Below are positions 44,401 through 56,944 of a DNA stretch of 64,000 bases, piece by piece. Made by a program: the position numbers and the translations under genes. Every line of letters begins with the position of its first letter. Position 1 is the first letter of the stretch. Source of the stretch: Cardiocondyla obscurior. Lineage: Eukaryota > Arthropoda > Insecta > Hymenoptera > Formicidae. The notes under the pieces are model-generated. The model was not told where the DNA came from and ran no database searches. It saw only the letters and a list, made by a program, of their open reading frames with translations. Location of the stretch: assembly GCF_019399895.1 (NCBI RefSeq), contig NC_091871.1:5733001-5797000 (forward strand), read 5' to 3'.

Positions 44401-47400
44401 ATATAATTTTTTTTTAATTACTAATTACGTACCGTTGTATTTGGAAGATTGTTTCTCTTTAAAATCCTATGAAGCTCACTTAAGGCTACCACCCATTTTG
44501 TTTTTTCGCTCTCCGTATCCGCCAACATTAACGTGTGATTTCTCAATCCAGGAGGTTCCAATAATGACGTAGTTATCTAAATAAGAAAGAAAACCAACTA
44601 TTTTTAAGCAAAATATGAAAAAGAAATGTATTATAAACGAATAATTAAAACTTAATATCAAAACATTACCCTAAATATACACGGAATGTCCTTCTTTGTG
44701 GCGTGTATCACGTCAGAATCGCGAACGGAGCTGACGCTAAATTCTTCATCTCGCATATCCAGAACTTGTGAAACGTACACAGACGGCAGAGCATTGCGGT
44801 CCGGTGAAATATCGTACAGAAATAACTTGAAGTCGCAAACTACGACGAATTGACGCACCCAACCCTTCTTGACACCACCCATTTTTGGCACTTTAACATA
44901 TCCTTCATACGCAGTACCTATCCCACGTGTAGGATCAATCCCCAGTGGTCGTTTTGCTGAAACAAGACGCAATAGTTGAAATTGGGAATGTTATATTATA
45001 TAAGTTATAAATATAATATATAGATATTAAATCTACGAATAAAATAAAAAATTATTTTATATTTAAATTACTTTGATCATGAGGCACAGGACACATTGGA
45101 GGTACTTTGTCACAACAAGGCATATGGCAGGCGAAGCCGCACACTTCGCACACGACTCCTTGCCTCGTTAAACCGACCATCAGAGACGTGCAGTGATTAC
45201 ACTTCGTAGGCGCGGAAAACGTCCGTACAAGAAACTGGTGTGATTTAGGCTTTGGTTGCAAATTAGCTTGACCATGAGTAGACGATGATTTGTTCAGAAG
45301 TTCGTGGGATAATGGAGAAGTTGGATCCTGAAAAAAAAACAAAAAATTTTTTTTTTTTAGATAGGATTTAAAAAAGTATATGTGTATATAAAATAAATTA
45401 AGAATAAATTAAAATACTTACAATACTAAGTTCAGACAGATTACTTTTGCTGCTCGTAATACTAGGTGCACGATTGTCTTCGATGTCACCTTCTACACTG
45501 TCGACGCTTCCGTGACGCGTGCTACCAGTCGTTTCTTTAAGGAAGTGCTCGAGATATGACATCTGCGATGTGGGACGTTCTAAAACTAACAAGAGAAAGA
45601 TCGAATAAAAACCTGGTTAGTGGTAAAGAAAAGCGGTGAGGTGTGTAAAATATTTGCGAACATGGGAAAAATAACACCATCCTAGCGCTAAGATTTCAGC
45701 AACATCTAATATCTTATCTGAAAATACAGTAAATTTTTTAGCACGCATTATACATTTATAAAATACACATGCTTTCCGATTAATAAAAAAAAGTAAAAAA
45801 AAAAGCACCACGTGCGAGAGTTCCTAATGTTTTTGCGTCAAAATTACATGTAAAAAAAATACTAAAAACAATACTTTGTACATTCTTTCATGACAAATAC
45901 AGCTTGTAAGATGGAATTGCGCTAGAAAAAATAAAAAAAAATGTTACAATTAGTTTTTACTGACACAGAAAACAAAACAGTTCACACAACGCGCATATCT
46001 GTTAATCCACTGGCCAAAAATAGAATTAAATCCAATTGATTGAATAGATTATTAAAGATTGTACCGTCAGAAAAAAAAACATTTAAAAAATTCATTAATG
46101 ATATTGCAACTAAGGTAGTATCGGACGTCACACATCAACGCTTGCTTATTACAAGCTTCAAAGGCAATGCAGCGCTATGTTTTACTTCTATAGAATACGT
46201 TCTATAGAATTGTTCCGAGAAGCCACTATGTGGGAGATAGAATAATGAAAAGGGGAAGTAAACCGTAGCGCTGCACGATGTAATTAGGCAATAAAATATC
46301 CAATCCAAAGTCGCTTTTTTGCTGCCACATCATTTACCGGGCGGCGATACGATGGCAACGGCATTCTGACTGATGAACGTGTTGACTGGAACGAATCTAG
46401 TTAATAAGCGACAAGTCGTGATGCGGGGGGCGCGCATTACTGGTAGGGGTGACGACGGCTGATGTACGATGATACGTTGGGGTTTGGTGCTAACGACGTT
46501 TGGAGATTTGCTTGTTGCTTCGCTGGATGAGACAGCTGTCACAAATATAGTTTGAAGATGAGCAACAAGAGGCCCCACACGCAGCTCGTTACGCCAATAA
46601 ACAGAGGCACTTTGTAGTCTAGAAAATCAGAATCGCACACCGTACTGGAGAATCGAGTTACCATGCTACATAGATCCCAGTAATAACGATCTCTATAATT
46701 GCGTATTGACACAAAACAAATTTAGTGAACAATATAAAATTTCTTTAAGTTTTCTAAAAAAAAAGAAAAGAAAAGAAAAAAGATTTTCCCCAGTGCAGAT
46801 TCAAATAACATATTGTATACATTGATAAATTATCGCACGTAAATAACAGTCGCCTCTCTCTTTTCTAGCATTTAGAAGAAACTGTTGAAGTATATGTCGC
46901 ACAAAGTATATTTTGTCAAAGAAACGGTCATTTTTAATTAAAACGATAATTTTTAATTTTATATTCACTATCAAAAGAGAAATATTGGCAAACGTAGCTC
47001 GAGTTTAAACAAGAGTACATTTATGCACGTAATGATAATAAAATATTGCAATCAGAATATAATATTGAATCTTGCAAATAAAGAAATAAAAGTGGAGAGA
47101 CGACATTATTGATTTATCGTTTCTTCGTAATTATCTGTATAAAAATTTCATAGTGCCTCCATCGCTTTATTCCAACTAGACCGTATAAAATACTAATAAA
47201 AGATTATTGCGTCCGACTTTGCGACACATTATTTTTATCTTGATCGTTGCTTGAGAATTATTTTCCAACATACGTTTAACGATTCTTCATTCTTCATTCG
47301 CAATTAAAAAATATTTGACCAAACAGTATAAATGCAATCGTAACATAATATCATAACAAAATATTGTATAAAAAAAAAAAAAAATTATCATTACATAATA

Positions 47401-50400
47401 TTGTCACAAAACTACATTGATTCGAATATACGCATGCAAAAGCTGTCGAAAGTGCATAAATTAAATGTAAAAAAATTTTAATAAGATTAGAATAATCCCA
47501 ATAAAATATTCGTATGTATCGCGCGCGCGTGCACCAGTAATTTCTTTAGTGTAAGACTAGAATTTAAAACAGGTTCAGTGCTTGTAGAGAGATCAACACA
47601 TCTACCAAATATGTATGCAACATGTATAGCTGCAACTTGCAGAACAAATGTAGACGCAATATTTCCATAGCGATATAACAAACGAACTTTTGTGCATTTT
47701 TCATCTGTGCTTTTCACATTGTCAATTAAAGTGTACTTACAGCCATCCCCGGTATCGAGACGCGCTTGCAGTTCTTTTACTTGCATGTCTTTTCGCTTCA
47801 ACTCGTGCGACATAGTATCCAATCTCTGCTTGAAATCTCTCAATTCCCTATAAAAAAAAAAAATTAAATTTATAAAACAAGACAAACATAATCGATTTGT
47901 TAATGTGTCTTATTTATAATTTTTTTCAGAATTAAAAATTTTTTTTTATTAACAAAAATTACTTTTGCGCAGCTATCAAATCCGAACGAGTTTTAGTGAG
48001 TTCTTCTGAAATTGCCTGTTTCGCTTGTATTTCACTTTGTAAGGAACTTTGCAAATTCAAAAGTTCCATCTTATCGAGCTTTTGCGACCGACGGTTTCGC
48101 CAATTTTTATCTGCCATCGTGGTTCCGCTTCCAACGCCGCTAACTCCACCAGAATGTTTTAAGAATTCTAATTCTTCCGTCATTTTCGTAGCCAACGCCT
48201 AAAATTGAAATAAGTAAATTCTCTTCTTTGCGAATATATTTCCATAAAAATTTTTTTTTTTTTAATAAAATCAAGATTTCCAAAACTGAAACGTACCTGC
48301 AAATATCCACGAGCATCTTTTTCATCCGATACCCATTGTATAATTTCAGTAATCTGAGCCTCCCACTGTGCAATCGCTTCTTTCTTATTTCTCAACTCCT
48401 CATATTCATCTTCTAATTGTCTCCTTTCGCCTTGTAATCTATTTACACTATCGGTAAGAGCACCGAGTTCCAGTACAAGCTTCTTGTTTTCTTCAACCAG
48501 CATAATTTTTTCTCTTTCGTGACGTCTATTCAACTCGCTTATAGTTTCCTCGCTGTCGGTGATATTTTCCAATCTCGCAGCATCTAATTTTTCTTTGGTG
48601 AGTTGAACCTCTCTCTCTAATAGCTCTCTTCTGGTTTCCGCTTCATGCAATTGTTCTTGCAGACTTCGAATCTCAAGATTAAACCTGCCCTGTTGCTGAG
48701 TCAAATTTTCGTTATACTGTACTTCAAGCTTTTCAACTTCTGCTTTTAGCCTGTTAATCTCTTGAGTTGCTAGTGCGTGATTCGCGCTAGCGTCGTTACC
48801 GAGAGAACGTTGTCTGATCTTCTCCGTCTCTTCCTGCATTTGTTTGCAATATTCTTCACTGCGCTCTCTCAATTTTCTTTCTTTACTGGTCTCCGCCATC
48901 GCTTCGTCAATTCTATTCTCCAGCTCTCTGCGCAACTTTTCAGCTTTTCGTATATCGTGACGTAAAGTATCGACCTTCTGCATCGCGACTTCCAACTCTT
49001 CTTCCTTATCTCGAACTTGTCTCGATAGTTTTTGCTTTTGCTGCCGCAATTCAGATAATTTGTCTGACACTTCCGTATATTCCGCCATCGCAAGCTTACG
49101 TTGCGTAAGTGCGTCTTTTAGCTCTTTGTCTTGAAGCTTCAGTTTTTCCTGTGCATCCAACTTGTCTTTGAGAGCTTCTTCCTTCTCCGAACGCAAACAT
49201 CGAACTAGTTTCTCGAGTTCTCGGAATTTTGTCACGTCACCATTATCCAAAGTTCGTAATTCACGTGGGATGTCCATAGATTTCAACTGCGACTCCAATT
49301 CTATAAAGAAAAAGCAATTTTGATGCTATAAAACATACACGAACAGATATAGATAAATCGTAACAATTAAAACTTGTAACTTTACCGCAATTCCGTTTCG
49401 TAAGCGTATTTATTTCATCTTGAAGCTTTCTGGTCGCATTATTAGAATCTGGGGAAATACCAGGAGAAGAATGACCTATGCCCGATTGATTTTTCATATC
49501 GTCAATTGTTTGCAATAATCGTGCGTTTTCTTCCTCAAGTATCTGGACACGTTTGTCTGTTTGAACTTGGGCAGAAATGCAACCCAAATCTGATATGCAA
49601 CTGCAATGTAAAAAATATCGATTATATTGCGCAAATTTTTACAGAACAACAAAAGATTCGATTAGATACAAACAAGTGTATTTCTCGTCATATTTATTTT
49701 ACTTATTATTATTTAATTATTAATTAAATAATATATATATATAACTTGCTTCTATCATCTTTTATATCGCGAGGCTCAAACAAATAATAAAGCGCTAACA
49801 ATTCGCATTGTGCATGCAGTAAAAATAGAAAAAGATATACCTTCCTTGTGTGAAACTAAAACCAACAAATGGCAAGTGAAGCGCAGAAAAAGCAGAGTTT
49901 GCAGCTGGCGGGACAGCATCGGAAGTACGAATATCGGTATCGTCCACGTCAAAGTTAGATGTGTCGCTGGGTGATGAAACTTCAGGAATGTATGGCGCAT
50001 CGCTATCTCTGAGCGTATCCCAGTCGACTCCTTCGAACCAGGGATGTTTCTGCATTTCGAAAGATAAAACGTAGATTAAATCGTGAAATATGTCGTCGAA
50101 AATTTTTGAAGCAAAAATTACCTTGAAGTCTTCAATTCCGTTTTGACCTAGTCTAAATTCAGAACTGCAAATTAACTTTCGCATCAGATCTTTGGCTTCT
50201 TCGGAAACATCGTACATGGTGTCCGTAGGAGGGAAATCAAAACAATTCTATAAAAAAAAAGATTAATAAGTATCGCGTCAATACACAAATTTAAATTCCC
50301 GTAAAAATCTAAATATATTACCTTATGATTCATAATTTTTCCATAAGTCTCGACTAGAGATTCCGCGTAGAAAGGTGTTTCGCCATATAGCATCTCGTAC

Positions 50401-51815
50401 ATACATACTCCAAGAGACCACCAGTCGCATTCGGGGCCGTACTGTCCCTGACCGTCTTCCATCGCCTAACAAGTAATAATATAAGAATACAATAACGCGC
50501 ATATTTTGAAAGCTAAGGAAAAAAAATGAATGCAATATGGGACAAAAAAATTATACCCTCAATATCTCTGGTGAAATGTAATCCGGAGTGCCAACAGCAA
50601 CGTTACTTTGCACAGTGCCGTCTTCAAACAGTCGTAAACAGGAGCCAAAATCAGCTAATCTGATATGACCGTTCGCGTCGAGTAAAACATTGTCGGGTTT
50701 AATGTCACGATGCACATAGCGCAAGTCATGTATAGAACCTATAGCTAGCACCATCTCCGCTATGTAAAACCGAGCCATATCTTCGGGTAGACGATCTTCA
50801 AATTTGCTTAGCAACGTCAATAAATCTCCTCCGCAATAATAATCCATGACCAGATACTACGAAAATGGATGCAAAAATTAAATAAATATTAGGATTGACT
50901 AACCCCAATATTATTTTTTTTGCAAAAAGTACAATGCAAAGCGAAACTTACCAAGTTATTGTCATCTTGAAAGGCATAATGCAGATTCGTGATCCATCTG
51001 CGATCACCGTACACCAATACATCCCTTTCCTCTCTAAAGCATGCGGTTTCAGCCCGTTTCAACATTTCCCATTTGTTCAAAATCTTCATAGCGAATACCT
51101 TGTCTGAACCGCGCATTCTTACGACACATACTTCCCCGAAAGCACCTCTGCCGATGACTTTGACAATTTCGAAGTCATCCCGTGTCAATTGCAAATTCTT
51201 GATGCACGAAGCTATTGGTTTCACTGTTAAGAAAATTACATAAAATGTATGCGACAATTTAATACACTCGAAATTTAAATATAAAAGTAATAAAGCTATA
51301 TTGTTGTCTATTGTCGTTTCTAATCTTATCTCACGGAGATAAAATAAAAAAAAACCGTTATTTACCGAACTCAATAAAGTCAGAAACAGTCTTTTCACGA
51401 CGTAATGAGGAATTGCAGCATTCATCGTAGAGGACGAGCAAAACATCGATAAGTGTCTCGATTGAAACAGTATGACTCGTTCGTCCACTTTGGGGCGAAC
51501 TGCCAATGAATAGTCCTTCGAGTTGATGTAATTTTCCTCCTATGCCTAAACAATACAGTACATTTACGAACTAAATATAAATAAATTAAAAAATTGCATA
51601 TAAAAAGTAGATTATACAAGCATATCCGAATAAGATAATTTTTCTCGCAATTGTATATCAAACGATATTAATACATCATTACCATTGTTGGGAAGTCCTT
51701 TCGACATAATGTCAGGAGGGAGATGACCATAAAGATACCGCGACGAGTCGGACATGTCGTTTTGTCGACAAAGTTGCTTTTTACCACAATCTATATTTGA
51801 CATTTCCATTGTCAT
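41459..51815 (-). CDS. gek: Serine/threonine kinase MRCK (Genghis khan orthologue)
   Basis: I could join 26 exons in frame, giving 1859 aa, from the ATG at 51815 to the TAA at 41461-41459. MRCK is a Cdc42 effector that phosphorylates myosin regulatory light chain and its phosphatase to drive actomyosin flow. Domains in order: the dimerising N-terminal helix; kinase about residues 120-390 (GRGAFGEV, HRDIKPDN, DFG, TPDYISPE); the AGC tail; long coiled coils in 49300-47741; a C1 zinc finger at 45327-45072 (HQFLVRTFSAPTKCNHC); PH at 44956-44433; CNH over 44254-42912; and the Cdc42-binding CRIB in 42691-42510 (ISAPTNFNHISH). The tail is Ser/Pro-rich. CRIB plus CNH separates it from ROCK and citron. 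Exon 46535-46338 has length divisible by three and can be skipped. An acceptor at 51878 implies an upstream 5' UTR exon. Confidence 0.95.
46338..46535 (-). other. gek: Phase-neutral cassette exon of MRCK (66 codons)
   Basis: This exon has good splice sites (GTGACAG|CT and CCCG|GTAAAT) and an open frame with phase 1 on both sides. Inclusion or skipping therefore both keep the kinase in frame. It encodes a Ser/Pro/Val-rich, basic segment (with KPQRIIVHQPSSPLPV) between the coiled coils and the C1 domain. I do not recall this segment in vertebrate MRCK, where linker exons in this region are also alternatively spliced. Confidence 0.6.
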
Positions 51816-51878
51816 GACTCGCCTTTGCCTCCTTATGCCACATTGTTATGTTTAAATAAATCTTCTGTAGTGATTCTG
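51816..51878 (-). promoter_or_regulatory. MRCK 5' UTR segment with an out-of-frame upstream ATG
   Basis: An acceptor (TTGTTACAG) ends near 51878, so the start codon lies in the second exon. An ATG at 51843-51841 precedes the chosen start by 28 bp in a different frame and overlaps it, which could dampen translation. The chosen start was preferred because it leads into the kinase frame. Confidence 0.4.
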
Positions 51879-52279
51879 TAACAATAAAAATAATCTCATC
51901 AAGTTCTTACATATTAACAACATAATTATATAGGTATAGAATACACTGCAAATGTTTCGAAGTATTTTTTTTCTTTCCTTTTAGTAAGAAAATAGGAGTG
52001 AAAAAAAAGACTGCAATCCAATTATAACACAAGATCTAGAATTTTGTATTCCTCTGTGTAATAAATGTAAAGTAATAAATTTTTTTATCTTTATATAGTA
52101 GTTATATTTTTATTCGAAATAAAAAAAAGAGCAACAGCAAATGTGTAAAAAATTTAACAAGTTAAGAATTAAAAAAAAAAAAAAAAAAAAAAAATAGAAT
52201 GAGAAATTGCACTATAAGCAAAATTCCTTTTAAAAGTGCATCTTCATTCAAATTAAAAAAATGATTATTTACAATCTGT

Positions 52280-54083
52280 TTAACGTTGGATTTCCGGAGT
52301 CGGTCTAAGCCCCAAAAGAATATTACTCGTCAACATGTGAAAGAACATACGGGAAGAATAGTAAAAATCGGTCTCCTCGTCCTCGTCATCGTATCACGGG
52401 TACCACGCAAATACGCCAGGCGCACTCGAGACCAAGCGCACCTTTCTGCCCGAGGATCGCCGGCGACCGTTCACGTTGAGAAATTACGTAACCGCGACGA
52501 AGATAGCCGCGCTGATGCTCCGCGCGAGAACGCGCAACAGGAGGAACGCAGGAGCCTAAACAAAAAAGCGCGGGGGGGTAAAAATAGTGCGCGCCGAGAT
52601 AGGCGTTTGCGGGTCGCGGAATTCCGACACGGAATCCGGGCGGTTGCGCGAGCGCGCGCGCGCGCACCGTCGCCGTCGGCCGTCCCGGATTCCGCGGTTT
52701 ATAACCTCGCCGCGACGTAGCACCACTCGCGGTTCGCGGTCGGGGCCTACCGCGTGTGACGTAGAGCCTCCCCGAGCGCGCAGGCAGGAAGCGCGCTCGG
52801 GCGCGCGGAAGGCTTCGCCCCGTGGCCGCGAGCGTTTCCGCGCGCTCGCGTGCCCGCTGGCGTCCTGCGTACCTGCCGTTGCTCCTCTGCTTCCCGGTGG
52901 CCTTCCTCAGCCGCTTATCACGCGCACCGTTTGGTCATCGCAAACCATCATCGCACGGCCATCTCCGAACACCAACAATTCGATTGACCCCCTACTGGCA
53001 GGGCCCCCCTCGGAAAAAATATGGCAGCTTTTGCGGCATGAAACGGGCGGACGGCGGAATGTAGATGGGCGACGTTGTCGATTGCCGCGACCTCCAACTT
53101 GGCGCGATCGAGATTGATCAATTGGGATTCGGAGCCTCCGAGGCCGCGCCGATCGATCTTTCAAGTTTCGCTCGAATACGTACGAATTCCGCAATTTATA
53201 CAGTAGATAATAATATATTGGCAGGAAATGCACTACATATAAAAAAACTACACCTTTTTCGGTGTAAATTAGTATATGTAGGATTTGTGTAAATGCGTTA
53301 CATGTCAGTATAAATGTGTTCTATGTATATTTCGGAACGCAGCTTTAAAGGCACGAGTGCGCGCGCGCTGCATCACATGCCATGTCAACTGTCAACGTCA
53401 AAGCAAGTGTATTTCCCGATGCAGTATTATCGCGCGTGGGTTTATCGACTCGTTAAAATATAAACGATTGCAGATGCGAGCGCAGTGGAAACATAACAAG
53501 ATATACTGCAGCGATTGCCACATAAATGACACAACGTAATAAAAGATTTTAGAGAGAGAAAGAGAGAGAAACAGTTCGAATGTATTTAATACTTAGCTTT
53601 AGCAGTTTAGCATATCGATACAGGTACATATGTTGTGCCGTGCACTACTGTGCACACGTAATTATAAACGGTTAACTGTAACGAGACATTCGTTTATCGG
53701 AATGCAGGAAACGTAACGCTTGAAAGAAAAAAAAAGGAAGGAAGAGACATACCGGTTGATCTGGGCCTTCTCTCGTCCAGCTGACCGAAGTGGAGGTACT
53801 TTTTAATTTTCTTCAATGTTGAGTAAACTCCGCGATCGTCATTGAAGTGGCAATTAATTATCATATGCTTGGAAATTGTTAATTAAAAATTTGCCACTTT
53901 CTCTTTACACGGACAGTTATAGCACTGGATACATTAATTTTTTACAAACATTTTTCGAAGTACCCCCTGTCGACATTTTGGTGGTAAGTAGCTTTCTTTT
54001 TTTTTTTTTTACGTTTATAGAATGGAATAATTATTTATTAAATGTAATATAATGATTATATTGTAATGGCAATATGCTTGTAG
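52280..54083. promoter_or_regulatory. Divergent promoter region of MRCK and the TECPR2-like gene
   Basis: The part 52380-53160 is strongly CpG-rich and full of overlapping open frames on both strands that resemble no protein. Near 53753 a minus-strand donor (ACCG|GTATGT) suggests a non-coding MRCK exon. Near 53983 a plus-strand donor (GGTG|GTAAGT) and an acceptor at 54083 give a short 5' UTR intron for the TECPR2-like gene. The two genes therefore probably start from the same few hundred bases around 53760-53980. Exact start sites are not shown. Confidence 0.45.
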
Positions 54084-54088
54084 TAATA

Positions 54089-56944
54089 ATGACAACACCA
54101 ATGTGTGAAGATGGTGGACCATTGAGAGAGTGGGCACCGCTTGCCGTCCTTTTACAGCAGATACCTGCTAAGGTACAAAATGGCATTTTCACACAGGACA
54201 TCAGCTTTACTTGTATTGACGCCCTAACAGAGTTTATTGCCATTGGAACTAATCAAGGGCTTGTTTACTGGTACAACAGACAAAAGCAGGATTTGCAAAG
54301 ATTGCGTTGTGAGGTACTTGCAAAATGTTTGCCCCAATTGTGTTCATTATAGTAAAAATAACTTTTGTAATTTTGCAGAATGCTAACTCCAAAATCACGA
54401 GTGTCCAAGTAATTTCTACGGTTGACTATATGGTTGCAGCAGGAAATGAACATGGTGTTGTTACAGTTTTTCAAATTCCCAAAAGTCCGTCAGATTTGCT
54501 GCCAAAGAGTTTAAAACCAAAACAAAAAAAACATGTAAGTTGGAAATATTAATATACATGTCGTGAAAAAAATAATAGATCTATGAATGTTATTTTTTAT
54601 AAGGTGGAGAGGTATAACATAAGTGGTTTACATAAAACCGAAGTTACAGCAGTGGAATGGTCAAAAAACGGTATGAAATTATTCAGTGGAGATAAAGATG
54701 GTTTAGTAGTTTTAACGGAAATTGATTTTTATATGGTAAGTAGATAACAAATTTTTTTTTTGCTTTTTTTATTTTTTTCTCGATATATTTTGATATTTTA
54801 TTCTATTTTTTTTTTTTAATAGCATTTATCTAAATCGTCGAAATTGTTGAACGAGAAATATTCTGTGGTACAATTGAGCTATCAACACGGTTTGTTACTA
54901 GTTTCAACGACATTGCGTACAATTTTAGTGAACAGAAATGAAAATGGGAAAGTAACGCAAGTTGGTCAAAAAGAACGTAAAACGTTAGTATTTTTATATC
55001 CATCGTAATATAAATTGAAAAAATATAATATGTTGCTGCTTTAGATTAGGTAAACTTGGAGCAGTATTTGGTTCTCGGCAAAATTATGTGCAAGAACCAA
55101 TAATCTATGCAAGTAGACCAGGACTACGTTTATGGCAAGCCGATAAGCTTGGTACTGTCTTGAAAACGCTCATATTTAAGGTATTAAGCTAATGCATGTG
55201 CACTTGTACAATTTTTTAAAAATAAAATTATCAAATCATAAATATTTTAAAAAGGATGCAGTTAGATCTGGTCATACAGAAGTAGCGCTATTAAATCCTG
55301 CACCCGAAGGGTCAAGAAAGAATCGTGGCGAACCTTCATTCGGCATAGTATTACCGTTTTGTGACGATTTATTAGTAACCTACTGTGATGACGTAGTCTA
55401 CGTAGTAAATCCAAATACTATTGCAATAACATCGATCGTAAATGATTTACGGCGCGTTACCGATGTGGCTTGCACTAAAGACGAAATATTTGTATTAGAA
55501 GGAGAAAGAAATATTTTACGAATCGCCTATTATCCAGAAAATGATATTTTTACAGGTAAACATAATCACTGTTTCCAAAGTAGATGCAATTAAATAAAAA
55601 ATAATCACACTAAAATAATCATTAAATTATTTTTTTACAGAAGAATCAAAACAAACCATGGATCCTTTACTGTCATTTGCTGAATACAGTAAACCTGTTG
55701 CTAATGGTATACTAGAACTAACATCGAAATTAAAGGAAAGTAGTATAGTACCAGCTATTCCCTTTCCTAAAATCAATCCGACTAATATTATTCAATCTGT
55801 AGGGTAGGTAAAAGATTATTTTATTTAGTCTAAAATTTTAATACTTTTGAATTAAAAATAACAAATTAATTTTCAGCATCGTACCAATTGTCACGGCTGG
55901 TACCGACGCCGATGCGATTACAAACGCAGAAGAAGCTGTAGAAGTGCCGCCGATAGTTCCAATAGATTTAAATACTCCACTTATAACTGATATTAATAGA
56001 ATACCGGAATATAATGACAGTAATAGAATAAGAAACGCGGAAGATGTAAAAAATAATGATCGGCGAGAGATATTTAAAAAAATTGGTCAGCAAGAATTCG
56101 AAGACGTTGTTTTTACGCCTGAAAGAAAACAAAAAAAATCTCGAAATAAGACATTGAATGGAAGTGAAAGTGCTACATTGCCAGACGGCAACACAGATCA
56201 TTTATCGGGCAATCTAAGCACTAATCACACGAACGCTAGTAAGACTACGACGACGACGACGACGACGACAACCTATCCCTCTTTAATGCAATTGAGCTTC
56301 GACGATGATTTTATATTGAAGTCAGATCGAGATTTAGAAACTATTCAACGGGATGTGGAGAATAAAGAGAAACTGTTAGCAGATGTTCTGGATTTTGATT
56401 TATCGAAATACATGACAAGCAGTCGAATAGACAATGATGACTTGAGTGTATCAAATCATATAAATAATATAACGTGCATAGATTGTAATATACACTCTAA
56501 CAACGCGATGAACGATGAAGAACAAATTATAAATGAGGAAAATGAAAATATCGAACAGAGCGATCATACGGGAACTGAATCAGGGGAAGAAGATGTTAGC
56601 TATCGCACTGAATTGAAGCTGTTAGAAGATCTTAAAGAATGTAGAAAGGCTCTTTTGCAAACTGAACTAGATGATACTTCAGTAGCCTGTAATAATTTTA
56701 TCGATATTCGTCAAGAGCCGCCTACAAATCGTGACGAATTAGAACATCAATTTAATGGTAGGTAATTAACAAATGATCGAAAACGTAATATTTGAATAAT
56801 ACGATCAAATAAATATTAGAAAATATTCCTAAACTTGCAGCTTTGGCAAAAGAAAGCGCGACATCTGCTATTCTTGAAGAAGAAGAAGATTGGGTTTTAG
56901 TCAAAGATGATATACCATCTGTTTATGACTTAATGAAGTGGTAA
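54089..56944 (+). CDS. TECPR2-like WD40 protein, apparently without the tectonin domain
   Basis: Nine coding exons (54089-54313, 54379-54534, 54604-54735, 54823-54983, 55045-55180, 55255-55555, 55641-55803, 55877-56757, 56841-56944) give 752 aa. TECPR2 acts in autophagy and ER exit and binds ATG8-family proteins. The N-terminal 390 residues form a WD40 propeller that fits TECPR2 better than its relative HPS5 (GLHKTEVTAVEWSKNGMKLF and YASRPGLRLWQADKLGTV match my memory of TECPR2). A disordered acidic middle follows, with a run of about ten Thr coded by ACG repeats near 56247. Human TECPR2 is about 1411 aa and continues into tectonin repeats; here a stop follows LMKW. The last bases (AAGTG|GTAAAT) could also be a splice donor, so a further exon may exist. 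EEEEDWVLV near the end looks like an LC3-interacting motif. Confidence 0.8.

Noticed and set aside
41459..51815. Identification of the large kinase as ROCK or citron kinase
   Set aside because: ROCK lacks the CNH and CRIB parts, and citron lacks the CRIB. Here kinase, coiled coil, C1, PH, CNH and CRIB are all present.
52286..53117. Several open frames of 80-176 codons upstream of MRCK
   Set aside because: Highly CpG-rich DNA with frames open in all phases; Arg/Ala/Pro-rich with no domain. Better read as a divergent promoter.
54089..56944. Identification of the WD40 gene as HPS5
   Set aside because: HPS5 shares the propeller, but the opening (PLAVLLQQIPAKVQNG) and the ASRPGLRLWQADKLGTV segment fit TECPR2 better from memory. 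A reciprocal search would settle it.
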